Positions 13,168-25,915 of a stretch of DNA of 64,000 nucleotides are shown here, piece after piece. Where the stretch lies: assembly GCA_024305405.1 (NCBI GenBank), contig JAKNDB010000109.1:6324001-6388000 (forward strand), read 5' to 3'. Position 1 is the first letter of the stretch. Each line of letters starts with the position of its first letter. Both the position numbers and the translations under genes were made by a program. The stretch comes from Dirofilaria immitis. Its lineage: Eukaryota > Nematoda > Chromadorea > Rhabditida > Onchocercidae. Under the pieces are notes generated by a model. It saw nothing but the letters and a program-made list of their open reading frames with translations. It did no database searches and had not been told where the DNA came from.

Positions 13168-16100
13168 TTATGAGGCATGAAAGATAAATTGAGCCGGATA
13201 CGATGTTTGAGTGGCAGCTGGGATATATGCGTGCGCTGAAGGCAAATGAAATTTCATATCACCGTAAGGATTCGGCTGTGGTTTCAGCATGTCGTAGAAT
13301 GGTCCTTCTGGTGGGCCACGCTTCTTGTTCTTATTTTTGTGCTAATTTTGCGATTTCTAGTCTGAATACCATCTTTTTTCATCGATATTGGTCGTGAAAT
13401 CTGCAAAAAGAAGTTAGTATATTAATTTGCTTTAGATAACATCCTACGCCGGTTTATTTATACTTTCAACTGATTCATGGAGATAAGTAAATGAATACAA
13501 AATTTAATCTAATGTAAAAATGAGAAATGTGTTAAACATCTGTTGATAGAATAACAAATGAGGCGCGAAAAAGAGGTGACTATGATTGAAACAAACTGCT
13601 AAGCAACAGAAAAATCATCATTCGTGAATGATTGTAACGAAACCGGTAGCAGGTGTCCTTTTACAAATGCTGTTGCGGTAGCTTTATGGTTGTACAATCT
13701 GATCAATGGATCTAAGAATAACGTTGGAGGCAAAAGCATTTCATTTCAGAACAGAATAACTGCTCTTCTTTACTATAGTGTAATAATAGTAAATTTTACA
13801 ATTTAAATCTTTCGAAATTGAAATTCCAACCTATATTTACATTTTCACGACTTAAACGGAAGCTTTTCACACCATTAACTGACATTTCTTACACATTATT
13901 ATTTGACACTCCCGCCGAAAAAATTATAAAATTAAAGATTAAGAAAAATTATCTTAAACTTCCTTTTTCCAGAATTTTGGCTGACTTGCTGCTCTACATT
14001 GGTTTCTTCTTTTTTCATTAAAAAAAGTCATTTCAAATTTAAATCAACAGGCACATTGGAAAAATTGCTAAAAATCTTCTATAGGCAACTAATTTCAGAA
14101 ATTACAGAATGCTTTCAGATTTATCATAAATCATCCTTTGTTTTCCTGGATAAACTCTAAATAAATATACAATGGTAGTCGTTTACGATACCTGGGGCCA
14201 CGATCGTTAATCATATTTATGGTTGGTAAGTGGGCGCCTCTTTAGCAACATACAGTGTTACAACTCATTGCTAACTTCTATGAATATCTTTTTTCGGAAT
14301 TTTTAATTATTTGAAAAAGGTTAATATAAGCCTAAAGGTCATATGTTACGAAAATCAACATTATGAAACTATCAGCTTGCTAATTAAAATAGTCTGGATA
14401 ATTCTAACGTGCTATAACTGAAAATGAAAATTTTCAAATTTCTGCAGTTCCCGTCTATTCTACCTCACGTCTGATTTTATATAAATTAAAATTTAGTATC
14501 AAAAGTAAAAAATGTGTAATGAGCAAAAATATGTGTAATTCTTTTGCATCATCAATATAACTGGTCTAAATTTTGTCCTACCAAATGACTGCATGTTTCT
14601 TCTAAACTTTTTTGAAACTTGACTTCACAATATAATTTCATAATCTGCTCCATTTCAACTCTCTTTCATAAATCATTACCTCGTCGATTATCCTACTCTA
14701 AATCACTATTTTGTTGACCATTCACATGCCAGCTTTCCTTTGAACAAAATTAGCACTTTTTCAAAAAAATTGATTTACATCTTATAACTTCATCCTTACT
14801 CCATCTTGACATCTTTTTGCTCCGACTTATGGATACTATCTACATAAGCTGAATTTAAAATAGCTAACGTTGTGTAGTTTATGATAAAGACCACAGGCAT
14901 TGCAAACTGGTTGTCCTAAAGAATTCCGCCTCCACAACGTTGTATTATTCGTTTTGCAATTAACACACTCGATACCCGTCCTCTTTTGTGCACTCTGCAA
15001 ATAAGTATTGAGCATTCATTTTCAAAATCCGTTCATTTTAGCAACAATGTTTGATGGAATTATATTAAATTGTTTATTTAAAGAAGTCACACAGTAATTC
15101 ATACTTCCTCAAATTTAAAGATGAAATGAATGAATAACAACAAATCCTGGTTTAGAGTAAAGGAATCATCCTTTCTTTTTACGGCCATGAAAACAATGAT
15201 AAATAAACCTGCAGAAGCAAAGTTTTCTCGTAAGATTTTTTTAAAATGTAAGCTTTGCAAATTTAATACAACTCCAAAAATAATTTGGCGTCCTAAACTT
15301 TCAAATGTATCAAACTCATCAAAATTTTTAAATACTGCTTGTTAGAGCAATACCTAAAAGAATTATTTTTATCAAAGCAAATAAATCAAGGTGTCAGAGT
15401 GACTTTTTCCTTTAGTACACGAGTATCCAAATACTCGATAAATGCATTCAATAGACATAAAAACCTATTTTTACTGGAACAAATGCAGCAGCTTAATCAA
15501 GCAATCATTGTATATATCACGGTATCATGGACATTGCAGGTTGAGTTGCTGTAATAAGTAGTATAAGAGATATTTATTTGTTCAATTAACCAAATTCTTG
15601 AGATCATGACTCATCCTGCTTTGCGCATTGTGCATTCTCGAATTATTTACAATACTTCGTTGGAAGAATTAAAGTTATTCGTTTTTTTGGCAGTTAAAAA
15701 TACTTTTCCAATTTTATTATGGAACTTTTTTCCCTCATTCTTCTTAAGCTCCCTCGTTTTTGACCCCTTTTACTTCAACTCTCTCTTCTTTTCGTTTATA
15801 TTCGACATAGATCGCATCATTCGAGTTCTATGCCTCCTCAAAACCTTCTTCACCCTTCACCTCCTTCTTTCTCCCACTTGTTTGTCCTTGGAATTTACTG
15901 ATCTTCTCTTCTTCCTTTACCCTCCTCTCCGAGCTTCCAAAAGCACCGCTTCGATACGTTTAATAGGTTCAGTGCACGAGAAAACGAGTGAAAATGTCAC
16001 TTGACAAGCGCTGAAAAATAACCCTCGATCGACAGTTTTTAATCATAAAACTGACTGTGAAATTCCAGTATCATACTCATCTTATGATTGCAATGGATGA

Positions 16101-19100
16101 CAGCTGTTACTTCCAATTATATCAATTAACGCTTATACACAAAAACAAATCAAGAATAGCACTATTTCAGAAGTAAACCTAGAGGAAGGAAATGATCCAT
16201 TACGCTGAAATCTTATTCTCATCTCAGAAAACAGCCAAACGAAACCCGTACTTTTTCGCAGCAATCTCAAATATTAACAAATGGTTAATGGCGCCAATCA
16301 ATATTTGAATATTGCGTGAGGAGAGATGTATCATGTTCTTAATTAAGACAACTGCTAAGTCAGAGGCAAGGCAAGGAAATAAGTAAACTGACTTTCAGGG
16401 AAGAGAAAATAGTGAAATCTGATTCAAATGAGTGGCAATGAAGATATGACAGGACATGATTCAACTGTAAATGCTCTTCATCAAAATGAATCATCATTCG
16501 ATCCCTTAAACATGTTGAATTGATGATTGCAATGTAATATGAATCAGCGTATAGATTACCTTTTGTAATAACTGTTGTTATGAATGTCATTGCGTTATCT
16601 TACTAGATGACAGTATGACAATTTGATAAGCATTTAATCTCAGATTACGTACAAGTAGGGCAGTGCTCAAGTTAACAAGTGACCACTGGGATGCTTTTAG
16701 AAAAAACTTCTGAGGATCTGATTGACAGTTTCAATAAAATAATGACTTCAATTTTCTCTACTTTGGTCTCCTGAATTTTCCAGGTAATCATTTGCTCTAG
16801 CTTCTTTTTTTTTAACTAGTCGTTCACTTTATAATCACTCTATTCACTAAAATTCAGAACTTTTTTAACTGAAATTGCAAAACCACCAAATTCATGTCAT
16901 CTCTATCCAGATTACATTTTTAACGAAAGAAAAATATGGTATTTGAAAGCCAATTTTATGCAAATTAGCTGAAATTTATAAACATACTTAGGGCATGCAA
17001 AAATATACTGTTATGCTACGATAATTCTGTCTTCAATACTTATCTTAGGATATGAAATTTGACATTGTTAACTTTTCGAACTTGTAATTCGCAAAGAAAT
17101 CAATTGAACTCGAATCATTGCCCTTCAATGAGAAATAATGTGAAATTGAATCAAATGAAAGATTTTTTAACAAAAGGTGAGAGAATGAGTGAAAAACCGG
17201 TTCCCTAATGAAATAGTACCGTAGCCTTATTTATTGTTGCTGCATTGAAAATGTTGCTTTTCTTCAGACATTTCTGTTATGAATGCGTATATTTATAAAA
17301 TACCCACACCTTTCATGAAAGAATTCAAATTCTGGATTTTTAATTGATTAAATGTTGTTTCAATTTATGATTTGTTAAAAAATTTGAATGTTATCGGATT
17401 AGTTGCATCAAAAAGTTGATTTAAATTAAAACTTCTTACTGATGCAATATTAAAAGATACGCATTGATGAACGGAATTTGAAAATTATTGAAATAACAAA
17501 TAATAAATTAAATTATATAACAAAATTAGCTCATTGAGTAAATTAACGGCAATCAGTTAAATGATTGTTATCGGCTACTGTCATTGTCATTAGTCCTAAT
17601 ATATCAAAGATTTATCACATCGATACGATGATATATTAATACATGATTGGCTGATAAGAACGCTTGATATCGCAGCTGACAAAAAAATTGAGATTGCGAT
17701 AATTGTTACGTGTTATGTTCAAAGCGTAGTAATTTTAAACTATAGTATTTCATTTTTTTTTGCTTCCACCTTACTTTCATCAGATTATCAGTAACGTGGC
17801 TACTCTGTTCTGTTAGCCTAAGACTGCAGGTTGAATTTTCAAGGTTGAATTTTCATGAGAAAACTGACTTATTAGGAGAGAGCTATTCGGAACACTCATT
17901 GGAAGGATAAAATTTACGCGCAGTGAATAAGATAAAAATTCAGACAGGAAGATTGAATACATTATTTTGAATTTAAAATTTTTACATAAATTGTACGAAA
18001 TATTATATGAGCAAAGATAAAGGGAAAAATAAGTCATATTACCTGTCTTTTCTTGGGCTTGACCAACGGACGATTTTGTCCATTCATTTTGTGATACAGT
18101 CCACAAGCATTGCATAAGTAATGACCAGTGCCATCTCTTCGCCATAAAGGGGTCTGTACGGCGCCACAATTGACACATTCCCGTCCTTCTGCTGCAAAAT
18201 ATTTGGGCAGTAATTATAACAGATGACGATGATGAGTTAGTTGGGATGAACATAAGTGATGATACATTTCCAGCATTTACCAGATAATAGATAAGAAACC
18301 TGCATTAATATTCTATTCGCTTTGAAATTTTATTTAATTCGAACAAAAATCTTCCGAGACTTTCAGTTGAAATTAATAATATAATTCGGAAAATTAACAG
18401 TTTCTATCATTTGAATCATCAGTTTTAGCCTTTGCTGACTTAGTCATAGCTGATCTTGAAATTACGGTATATTTTCGAGAAAGATAGCTAAATTATAAAG
18501 AATAATAGACTGAAATTTTCTAAAAGATTTTTGACTTTCTTTCAAGATTTATAAAGCCAAATAGTTAGCGAAAGTGTTTACATGCAAAATTTCTGGTTTT
18601 GGAACGAGGAGCGCCGGAAACACCGGTAGATGACCTGGACGAAGCAGAACCGGATGATGAGCATGCTACTGTAGGAGCTGTTAAGCGACTTTGTGCTGCT
18701 AGCAGATTTGCACTGTGTAGTGGATTATAATAATCCGTCGTTGAATAAGCTTGATATGTTTGAGGAAAGAAATTTTGTGTTGCTGTTTGATTTGGAGCTA
18801 AAAAGTATTGAATATATTTATTAAAATCACTGTGAATTTTCACATTTTCAAAATTTGCCAAATTCGGATCTCTTTGCTTGTCTTACTCCAGATAATTAAT
18901 TTAGGAAAGGAATTTGATAGAATTTGAAAATATTTCAATTTTAAGTGTGAATACGAACCAACAAGCATTTGAGTGGGATCTGTAATAACAGTAGTTGGTT
19001 GTGTGAAGCTTAGTTCAGTAGCATTGGAAGAGCAAGGTGACGCACCAGCAATTGTGGCAGCAACCGATGAATTAGCTGTTGCGCTCGGGTAAGGCCACGT

Positions 19101-19743
19101 TTGAAAAAAAAGGCTTGGGTAAAATTGACCACCTGCGCCTAAAGATTATACAGTTTTAGTAAGAAGAGAGTAAGGATTTAATTTTTAAAAAGATACTAAT
19201 GTTAGCGAAATTTTGCATACCGTAACTATCCGGCATTTTCGGCGTTCCTTGGTAGTATAATTGACCATTTTGTGTTGGATTCGAATAAAAAGTGGAAGGT
19301 TTAATCGGTGAGAACACCTGTGAACAAATATAATTGTTTGTTTAATTCGTAAATGCACACGGTAAGATTTGCCAAGGAAGAATTTAAAACGGGAAGAATT
19401 TAAAACGGGAAGAATTTAAAACGCTCTAATGTTGTCGGTGGTTTTCTAAATTAAAAATTAACTCTTGTTCAAGCGAGAAAAAAAGCAGACAAAACCACGT
19501 GAGTTTTGGTTCCCATTTTGTAGTCTCAAAATTAAAGAAAATTCACGCAAATCTTACAGAATCGTCGCTTTGTGCAGGATTAGTAGCATCTTGATTCTGA
19601 GTATTACTATTCATTTGCAATGTGCTGAGATCAGTAACCGGAACATTTTGATCAGCATCAATAACTGTTTCCTGGATCGATTGGATAGGTTGGTACAAGT
19701 CTCCAGGATGACCCACACTATTTGGTTGGAATTTATACTCCAT
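13168..19743 (-). CDS. elt-1: Two-finger GATA transcription factor, ELT-1 orthologue
   Basis: DNA-binding regulator of WGATAR sites; ELT-1 specifies epidermal fate in C. elegans. Exons in transcript order: 19743-19558, 19317-19221, 19138-18959, 18797-18582, 18191-18043, 14994-14869, 13400-13168. All phases join, giving about 395 residues once one base is restored at 13334-13338. The N-terminal half is Gln/Ser/Thr/Pro-rich. N finger: [20 protein letters not shown] then [20 protein letters not shown] finger: [20 protein letters not shown] then [13 protein letters not shown], followed by the basic tail [20 protein letters not shown]. Both fingers keep the four cysteines and the C-X2-C-X17-C-X2-C spacing. 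The start is the first in-frame ATG of the conserved first exon; an AACAG acceptor-like site lies about 22 bases upstream and could be a trans-splice site. The last exon changes frame after RKISTK, and the second frame gives a plausible C-terminus ([20 protein letters not shown]). Confidence 0.93.
14869..14994 (-). other. elt-1: elt-1 exon: C-terminal GATA zinc finger
   Basis: This 42-codon exon in phase 0 at both ends reads [20 protein letters not shown] and on through [13 protein letters not shown]. It holds the main DNA-binding finger; the basic arm follows in the last exon at 13400. Confidence 0.95.
14995..18042 (-). other. elt-1: 3.0-kb intron between the two elt-1 finger exons
   Basis: Much longer than the other introns of the gene (most under 400 bases). 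It contains a long strand-asymmetric tract, pyrimidine-rich on + at about 15715-15930, and a + strand ORF at 15130-15345 whose end resembles a damaged GATA finger (see findings). No nested gene could be supported. The 132-codon frame at 15606-16004 is a product of the pyrimidine tract. Confidence 0.75.
18043..18191 (-). other. elt-1: elt-1 exon: N-terminal GATA zinc finger
   Basis: The exon reads [20 protein letters not shown] and continues through [14 protein letters not shown] to [11 protein letters not shown]. Four zinc-ligand cysteines are present. It enters in phase 1 (T|CA gives Ser) and leaves in phase 0, in agreement with both neighbouring exons. Confidence 0.95.
19376..19423. repeat. 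16-bp unit repeated three times in elt-1 intron 1
   Basis: The unit GGAAGAATTTAAAACG occurs three times head to tail without mismatch, at 19376, 19392 and 19408. It lies inside intron 1 of elt-1, between exons at 19558 and 19317. Length variation between isolates is likely. Confidence 0.95.
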
Positions 19744-21178
19744 TTTCGCAGAAAAGCACACTGTTATTTAACCTCGTTTTGTTCCAGCTTGGTGTTTTAG
19801 TAACTCGAAATCCCTTTCTAAAATATGGATTTTTATAATTTTGAAATTTTAGAAATATTCCGTGCACAATATGTCTGGTTTTTGATATCTTTAAAAAAAT
19901 TATGCAACATGAAGACAGAAACGGCAAAAATTCAATAACGTATAATTGTTATTATTAAAATCCAACCCATCACTATTTCGAGATATGACAATATATTAAT
20001 GATATCTCAATAAGCATACCTATTAAATAGTGAAATTTTTGAAAATTAAGCAAGAAAAGGTCTCGACAAAAAAGAAATCATTGAAATTTTCATTAAAATA
20101 TCATATGGGTCTTTCATAATATTGATTTTTCAAAGATATCCTATGTATAGTATGTTCAACGCTTAATATTTTCAAAAACATAAAAACATAAAGACAGTAT
20201 GCGGCAAGAAATTTAATAACTATTCAAAGTTCACAGTTTGATAAAACTCAATGTTTTGCAATAATCGACCAACCGGAATTGCTTTCATTCAGAACCGCTA
20301 TATAAAACATTAAGAAGAAAGAAGATGAATTAAGTAAAACCAATTTTACTTTTTTCAGTTTCTATACTAGGCTAATTCTACCTAATTCAACAAGAATGAA
20401 ATGTCGAGGTATATTTGATGAACGAAGAATTATGAATATCACTTAGAACACTAGCAATTCATTGATAACAATATGAATAATCAACAGACAGACAAATGGG
20501 CAGACGAACAAGTAGACAGACAGACGAACGGATAGTAGAGAGACAAATATCCCGATGACCGTTGAATGAGAAGCACTCGTGCGGATGGTGCATAAATTTG
20601 GGTATATTTTCGAGAAAAACATATATATTGTGATGAGGCGCCATGATGGTGTTGCTATGTTCATTCCGAATCAAACATTTTCAGCAATTTTTAAGTAGCA
20701 ATTGTTTTTCAAAGTTATATTCCTAAAATAGTTTCCACTTTCCTTATTTCAGTGCGATTCTTGCAGTAATTCCCATTGTATTCGGTTTCTCTCGTGATGC
20801 GATGTTCTGTTCTTAGACTATTATCGGTTGTGCAGGAGGAAATTACTGTTGCAATGTTACAATGATTGTATAAATGATAACAAACGTAACATAACGAGAT
20901 ACAAATAACTGTGATTGAGAGATTTAGGTAATATCAGGTACCGTGTCGTAGATACAATAGATTGTTTGATATATCGTAAATTATCGCATCATTTCACACT
21001 TCAGTCCACTTGTGAGGTTCATTTGGGCTTCCCATATAAAAGCAAATCTACAGCAAACTTCTTTTGCAATAACAATAACATGTTATTCGCCGCTACTATT
21101 TGATCAATCACGGTAAAATGTCTCGCTAGATGATAACACTTGGAAGTCAATTGACTGCCCATGATTGTTAAAACGCCA

Positions 21179-21297
21179 TTATCAGTTTTAGATCGAACGC
21201 GTATAAACCACTATCATCACTATCATCATCGTAATCGTTCTTATCGTAACCATCATCATTATCATCACTGCCATCAGCCTGATAAACAAGATGATAG
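21179..21297. promoter_or_regulatory. Cluster of six WGATAR sites upstream of elt-1
   Basis: Six matches to the GATA-factor consensus lie within 119 bases: TTATCA 21179, CTATCA 21211, CTATCA 21220, TTATCA 21259, TGATAA 21280, TGATAG 21292. A base-composition estimate expects well under one. The cluster is about 1.4 kb upstream of the elt-1 start codon. It is partly a by-product of an ATC-type simple repeat, so binding is an inference. Confidence 0.4.
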
Positions 21298-24200
21298 TTA
21301 TACCATTGAAAAGCAAATTTTATCTACTGTTAGCTCTGATTATCACGTTCAAGAGGAAGGTTTCTGCGAGATATTTCGGGTTTATACTGAAAGAAATTGA
21401 CCTAGAATTGACGAGAGACTTAAGAACCCTATCCGTCCATCCATCTATGAAGTGGCTTATCCATCCGTCGATTCCATCATTAAAACTAATCGAGCTCGGT
21501 GGTAATGAGGAGAAGCTTTCTTCTTCCTCTCCCTCCACATTGTTTTATCAAAGTGTGAGGCGAAAGATAGGTTAGTGCGAAGAACCTCCCCATTCCCTCC
21601 CTTTACCCTCCTCTTTATACTTCACTTTCGTTCGAAATAGCGAGTGCAAATTTGGGGTGGAGCTTCAACCGTCATTTCCAACCAATCAATCTCTCGCTCA
21701 TCGCACTATTTTACGCCGTACTCCAAATGACTCTACAACAATTTGTGACACTGTATTTAAATATAATAAATACGCAAGCATGGAATTTGTGTCCATTCAT
21801 GGAAAAATGTATAACAAGATGGAGAAATACGAAATCAGGAAAAGGATGAAAACGGCCGTATCCTGTTTTAAATGATACCCCTAAAGCTGGCTTCTGTTAT
21901 TTCAAAGTATGCAACTCTTTCCCGCCCTCGCTCCCCATCTTCACCTCTGCCCCTGCCCTTTCTATTTCATTAATTCTCGACCCAACCCAGTGCTCATTCT
22001 GGTAGTGTGAGCCTCATCAAAACAAATTGTTTTCCGAATTTTTATGAAGTTGCTCTTCATTATGTACAGATTTTATAAAATGATAAGCTATGTGAAACGG
22101 CACAAATTCAAACTGCCCAAATATTTGAGTTGCCGTTTTTTATGTTTCTTCAACAATTTCAATTTAGTAAGAAAAATTCGAACAAAAATTTGACACGCAC
22201 TAAGCCAGATAAGCAATTGAAAAACTGTTTTAATTAGAAGTTTAATTAAGAGGTATTTCTTTTTCTATCATATTCTTGGATGAAATTTTTGGGTTTTGCT
22301 ACTATGGAAAAGTATCGAATGATGCTTTTCTTGTGCGATAAGTAATTTTCTCCCAATGGGCAATCATTTGCTCAACCAAAATGGGTGCAAATTTTCAAAT
22401 CAACCGCAATTCCCCAAATCCCCAAGCAATAATTACAGTAGTGAAGTGATGCGGCATCAAGCTTCATCTTGAAAGTTCATGATTATATCTCTGAAGAAAC
22501 TAATGCAGCTGTTATTGAGACTATGAGATTACCAAGAAAATACTTTTTTTTGATAAATATTCTTAAATAAGTCATCACGTAGGTTTCATAATATTTTTGT
22601 TGGGTTGTTCATTTGTTTGTTTATCTATTTACTTACGTTCGTAAGAATTGCAACTGAAAAGTTTGATTTAATACCCAAAATCTATTTTAACAAAATTTAC
22701 TAGCAACGCTATTTTTGTAACCCCAAAAATCAGTAGAATTATTGTATATACTTGTAAGCAGGGAAAGGAAAGAGAAGATGATGAAAAAGTATATATCTTC
22801 AAACGAATTTGTTGATATGTGGGCTGGCCGACTATTACACAGTTTTTTTTTTTCGCGGCTGGCCACTAAACCATTGCTGGAAATCATACAACATTATGAT
22901 GATATACGTTTGTTTCAGAGGTTGCGGATTTTTTAAAAAAAGCAAAACCCTCTCTTCCAGCGCATCTCATCTCGCTTGCTTTCTCTTTCCCGTTTCCCGT
23001 AGCTTATCATTGTGAATTTCTTCTTGATTCTATTATCAGCCTTTTCCGTTGACACTCTGCTCTTTTCTTGTTCTATCTTATTTTCAACGAATAGTCGGAA
23101 AAAGCGAAGGTGTGAAAAATTCTGTTCTCGAACATATCTCTATCTGTTCTTTTCATTTCTCTTTGTCTATTTGCTGCTCCTGCTATGTTCAACTATATGT
23201 GAACAAGAATAAAATTCAAGCTAATATATTATCACCATCATCGCCACCATCCACTTCATTATAATTATCGTCATCACCAGCAGCATCATTACCATTTGTT
23301 AGAAACTTTAACACTACTTCTGCATTATTAAAACTTCATATGGGATAAATAAATAGATGTCAAATAAAAAGAAATTCGGTACTACATTGAGTAAGAACAA
23401 ACAATTTCCAACCTTTATTTTCTACTAGCAAAAATAAACACTGGATGGAAATAAAAGTTTACATGCGAAAAAAATTTTATGGATTACCCTTAAATTCAAT
23501 TTATATAGATACAAGCTTAAAAACTTAATGCAAAAATCAATACTGTTCTAGCTGCGTACATCTTACTCAAAACTTCATTGCCACTTTTAATGATTTATCA
23601 CACAGGCGAGTTAGTTTAAATCAAATAAGTTTTGTATCATCTGCGTACAGGATAATTACTTAATTGATAGTCGGCAAAAATAACTACTAGTTAATATTAA
23701 CTTCAGAGATGATAGCTAAGGGTGAAATGACCTCTCTCTCTTTTCTGCAATATATCAGTCACTTCGAACTTTTCTCTATAGGTAAATTATGCCGACAGCA
23801 GACCCTTGGATGTCTATTCCTATGGATTCTGTTTTATTTTCAGCATTTAACTCATCATTCATAAGACATCGTCCCAATCTTCCCAAATCTTCAGATGATT
23901 CGGTGATTGCATTTGATTCATCTTATTTATTAAAAATTTCTCTTAATTATCAATGATTGGCTATTAGAGGAATTTTTTTTTCATTGTATGGAGGATGTGA
24001 TTTGGAAAAATAAGGGGATAATAGTATGAAAAACATAAAATGAAAAATTTGAAAGAATTTCCAAAATTATAATTCATTAGTGACAAGGGACCAGAAATAT
24101 ACTGTATTCAGGCAGAACAGTAATGTAACATAAAGTATTGCAGGATATATGAAATTATGTAAACAAACAAATGACTTGCATATCTAATAAGATACTTCTT

Positions 24201-25218
24201 GTCATATACGACCATTTGATAAGCAGATAACGAAAAGATATCACGAGTGAAAGAATGCAAAAATGTCAACTACGCTTTAAATGATGAAAAGGTGTTACGA
24301 GTAAAAGAATGTAAAAATGTTGGAATTTTGAAGACATTTTTGTTGCCAAACAGATTGACATCTATGTTATGGAAAATGCAAACATAGTGTATGAACATTT
24401 TCCCTTTCTTATTTCTTTCATTCTCTCATTCTCCTACTTTTCCCGCTAATGTCATTTCAATTACTGACCAATGATTTTTTTTTCTTTTTGAAAACATTTT
24501 TTAATTTTGCTTGTTTTTAAAAATATTCGCTGAAGAAGTTCATCTTACTGAAAATTTTTAACATGACAATATCAATCAATAGAAATAGTATGAATGCATA
24601 GAACAGATTAGAATTACATATCAAATAATCATTGAAATAGAAGGTGCAAGCTAAACGTTTTAACACTGTATTTCCATTTTTTCATTAAAACGGAAATAAT
24701 AAAATATTTTTCATTTAAATGAAATCTAACGTAGTATCATCGAAATTAACTTATTATATACATACTTTCAATGATTTCCTATGACGGTACCATTATTCTC
24801 CGATATCTTTAACTCAATGAGAGCAATTATTTTGGGCGAATTTGAGGAATGAATATAGCATATTGCTGCCTATATGAAATGCTTCTGCTCAAATATTAAA
24901 ACTTATGACAAAAAAAAATAATTCGATAAAAGTATTAAAATTAAAATATTTACACATGAAATAGCTCGAAGCTAAGGGAATAAGCTCGCGCAATTGAAGA
25001 TGCATTAAATTTAGTAAAGAATGAGCTGGCTCATCAATGTTTGGTGCTTGTCGAAGAAGCTCAACGGTTGTTGCCTTTCACTGTTTGGCTTCGTCTTCTC
25101 TCGTTGGTGCTTTGGTGCTGCTATGAGAAGCAATGAGCCGGAAGATAATTTCCCCGCTGGAGAGAGACAGCGCAAATGCAGCATCAATGATGACTGCCAA
25201 TCCTAACGACCACTACCA

Positions 25219-25265
25219 TGATAATGATAATGATGTTGATGAAATTAACTTAATGATAATGATAG
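25219..25265 (+). promoter_or_regulatory. Second cluster of four WGATAR sites
   Basis: TGATAA at 25219, 25225 and 25254 and TGATAG at 25260 lie within 47 bases, about 5.5 kb upstream of elt-1. The stretch is a degenerate GATAAT repeat, so it may be simple sequence rather than an enhancer. Confidence 0.3.
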
Positions 25266-25876
25266 ACTAAAGATGGGAAAGTAAAACTGAAGAGGATAAT
25301 GATTTTCGACTGCCATAACAAATTTTAAAATTCTCATGACAATTTTAATCAAAAAAAAAGTTTGTTTTTCAACTTTGCTCAAGTCTTAAGAATTTTTCAA
25401 TTCCATTTTAGAAATCGCGACTTTTTAGGTAGTAATAGTAACTTCAAAAAGATTTTAAATGGTTCATTTAATGAAAAGAAAAAACGCAGATCATTATAAT
25501 TAAGAAAAAGAAGCAATAGATTGCTGTTATTTGATATTGTTAAGTGATGATGCTTGCTGAGTATGGATTAGATCCAGTATCGCGATAACCGGATATACAG
25601 GTGTCAAATGCATTTACACCTCCCCGAAGATTATCCGTTTCTAAATAATTAATACTTTATCCTTCATAAACATATTAAATCTTCATTAACTAATTTTGAC
25701 TTTGTTTAAAAAGCTAATCCATATCATTCAAATTTCTGAAGTACACTAATACTACATAAAACTAATTTTGCTTAACCTTCATTAATCCCAAGAGCTTCTA
25801 TTGAATTTTAAAAATTTAAGAAATTACAGTAGCTAATAGATAATCTGAAGGAGAAAAGGTCTTTAAATTTTAAAAT

Positions 25877-25915
25877 GGAAATAATGCATCAAAATGTTTT
25901 TGATGCATTATTTCC
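25877..25915. repeat. Perfect 18-bp inverted repeat with 3-base loop
   Basis: The arm GGAAATAATGCATCAAAA (25877-25894) is followed by the loop TGT and its exact reverse complement (25898-25915). There are no mismatches. At 39 bases it is too short for a normal microRNA precursor. It could be a palindromic relic of a small transposon or a cruciform-forming site. Confidence 0.95.

Noticed and set aside
13203..13397. 64-codon + strand frame
   Set aside because: It is the reverse of the elt-1 last exon, which has clear GATA basic-arm homology on the other strand.
15606..16004. 132-codon + strand frame in the elt-1 intron
   Set aside because: It is rich in Phe, Leu, Ser and Pro because it lies over a pyrimidine-rich tract, and it is antisense to an intron. 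No domain or splice support.
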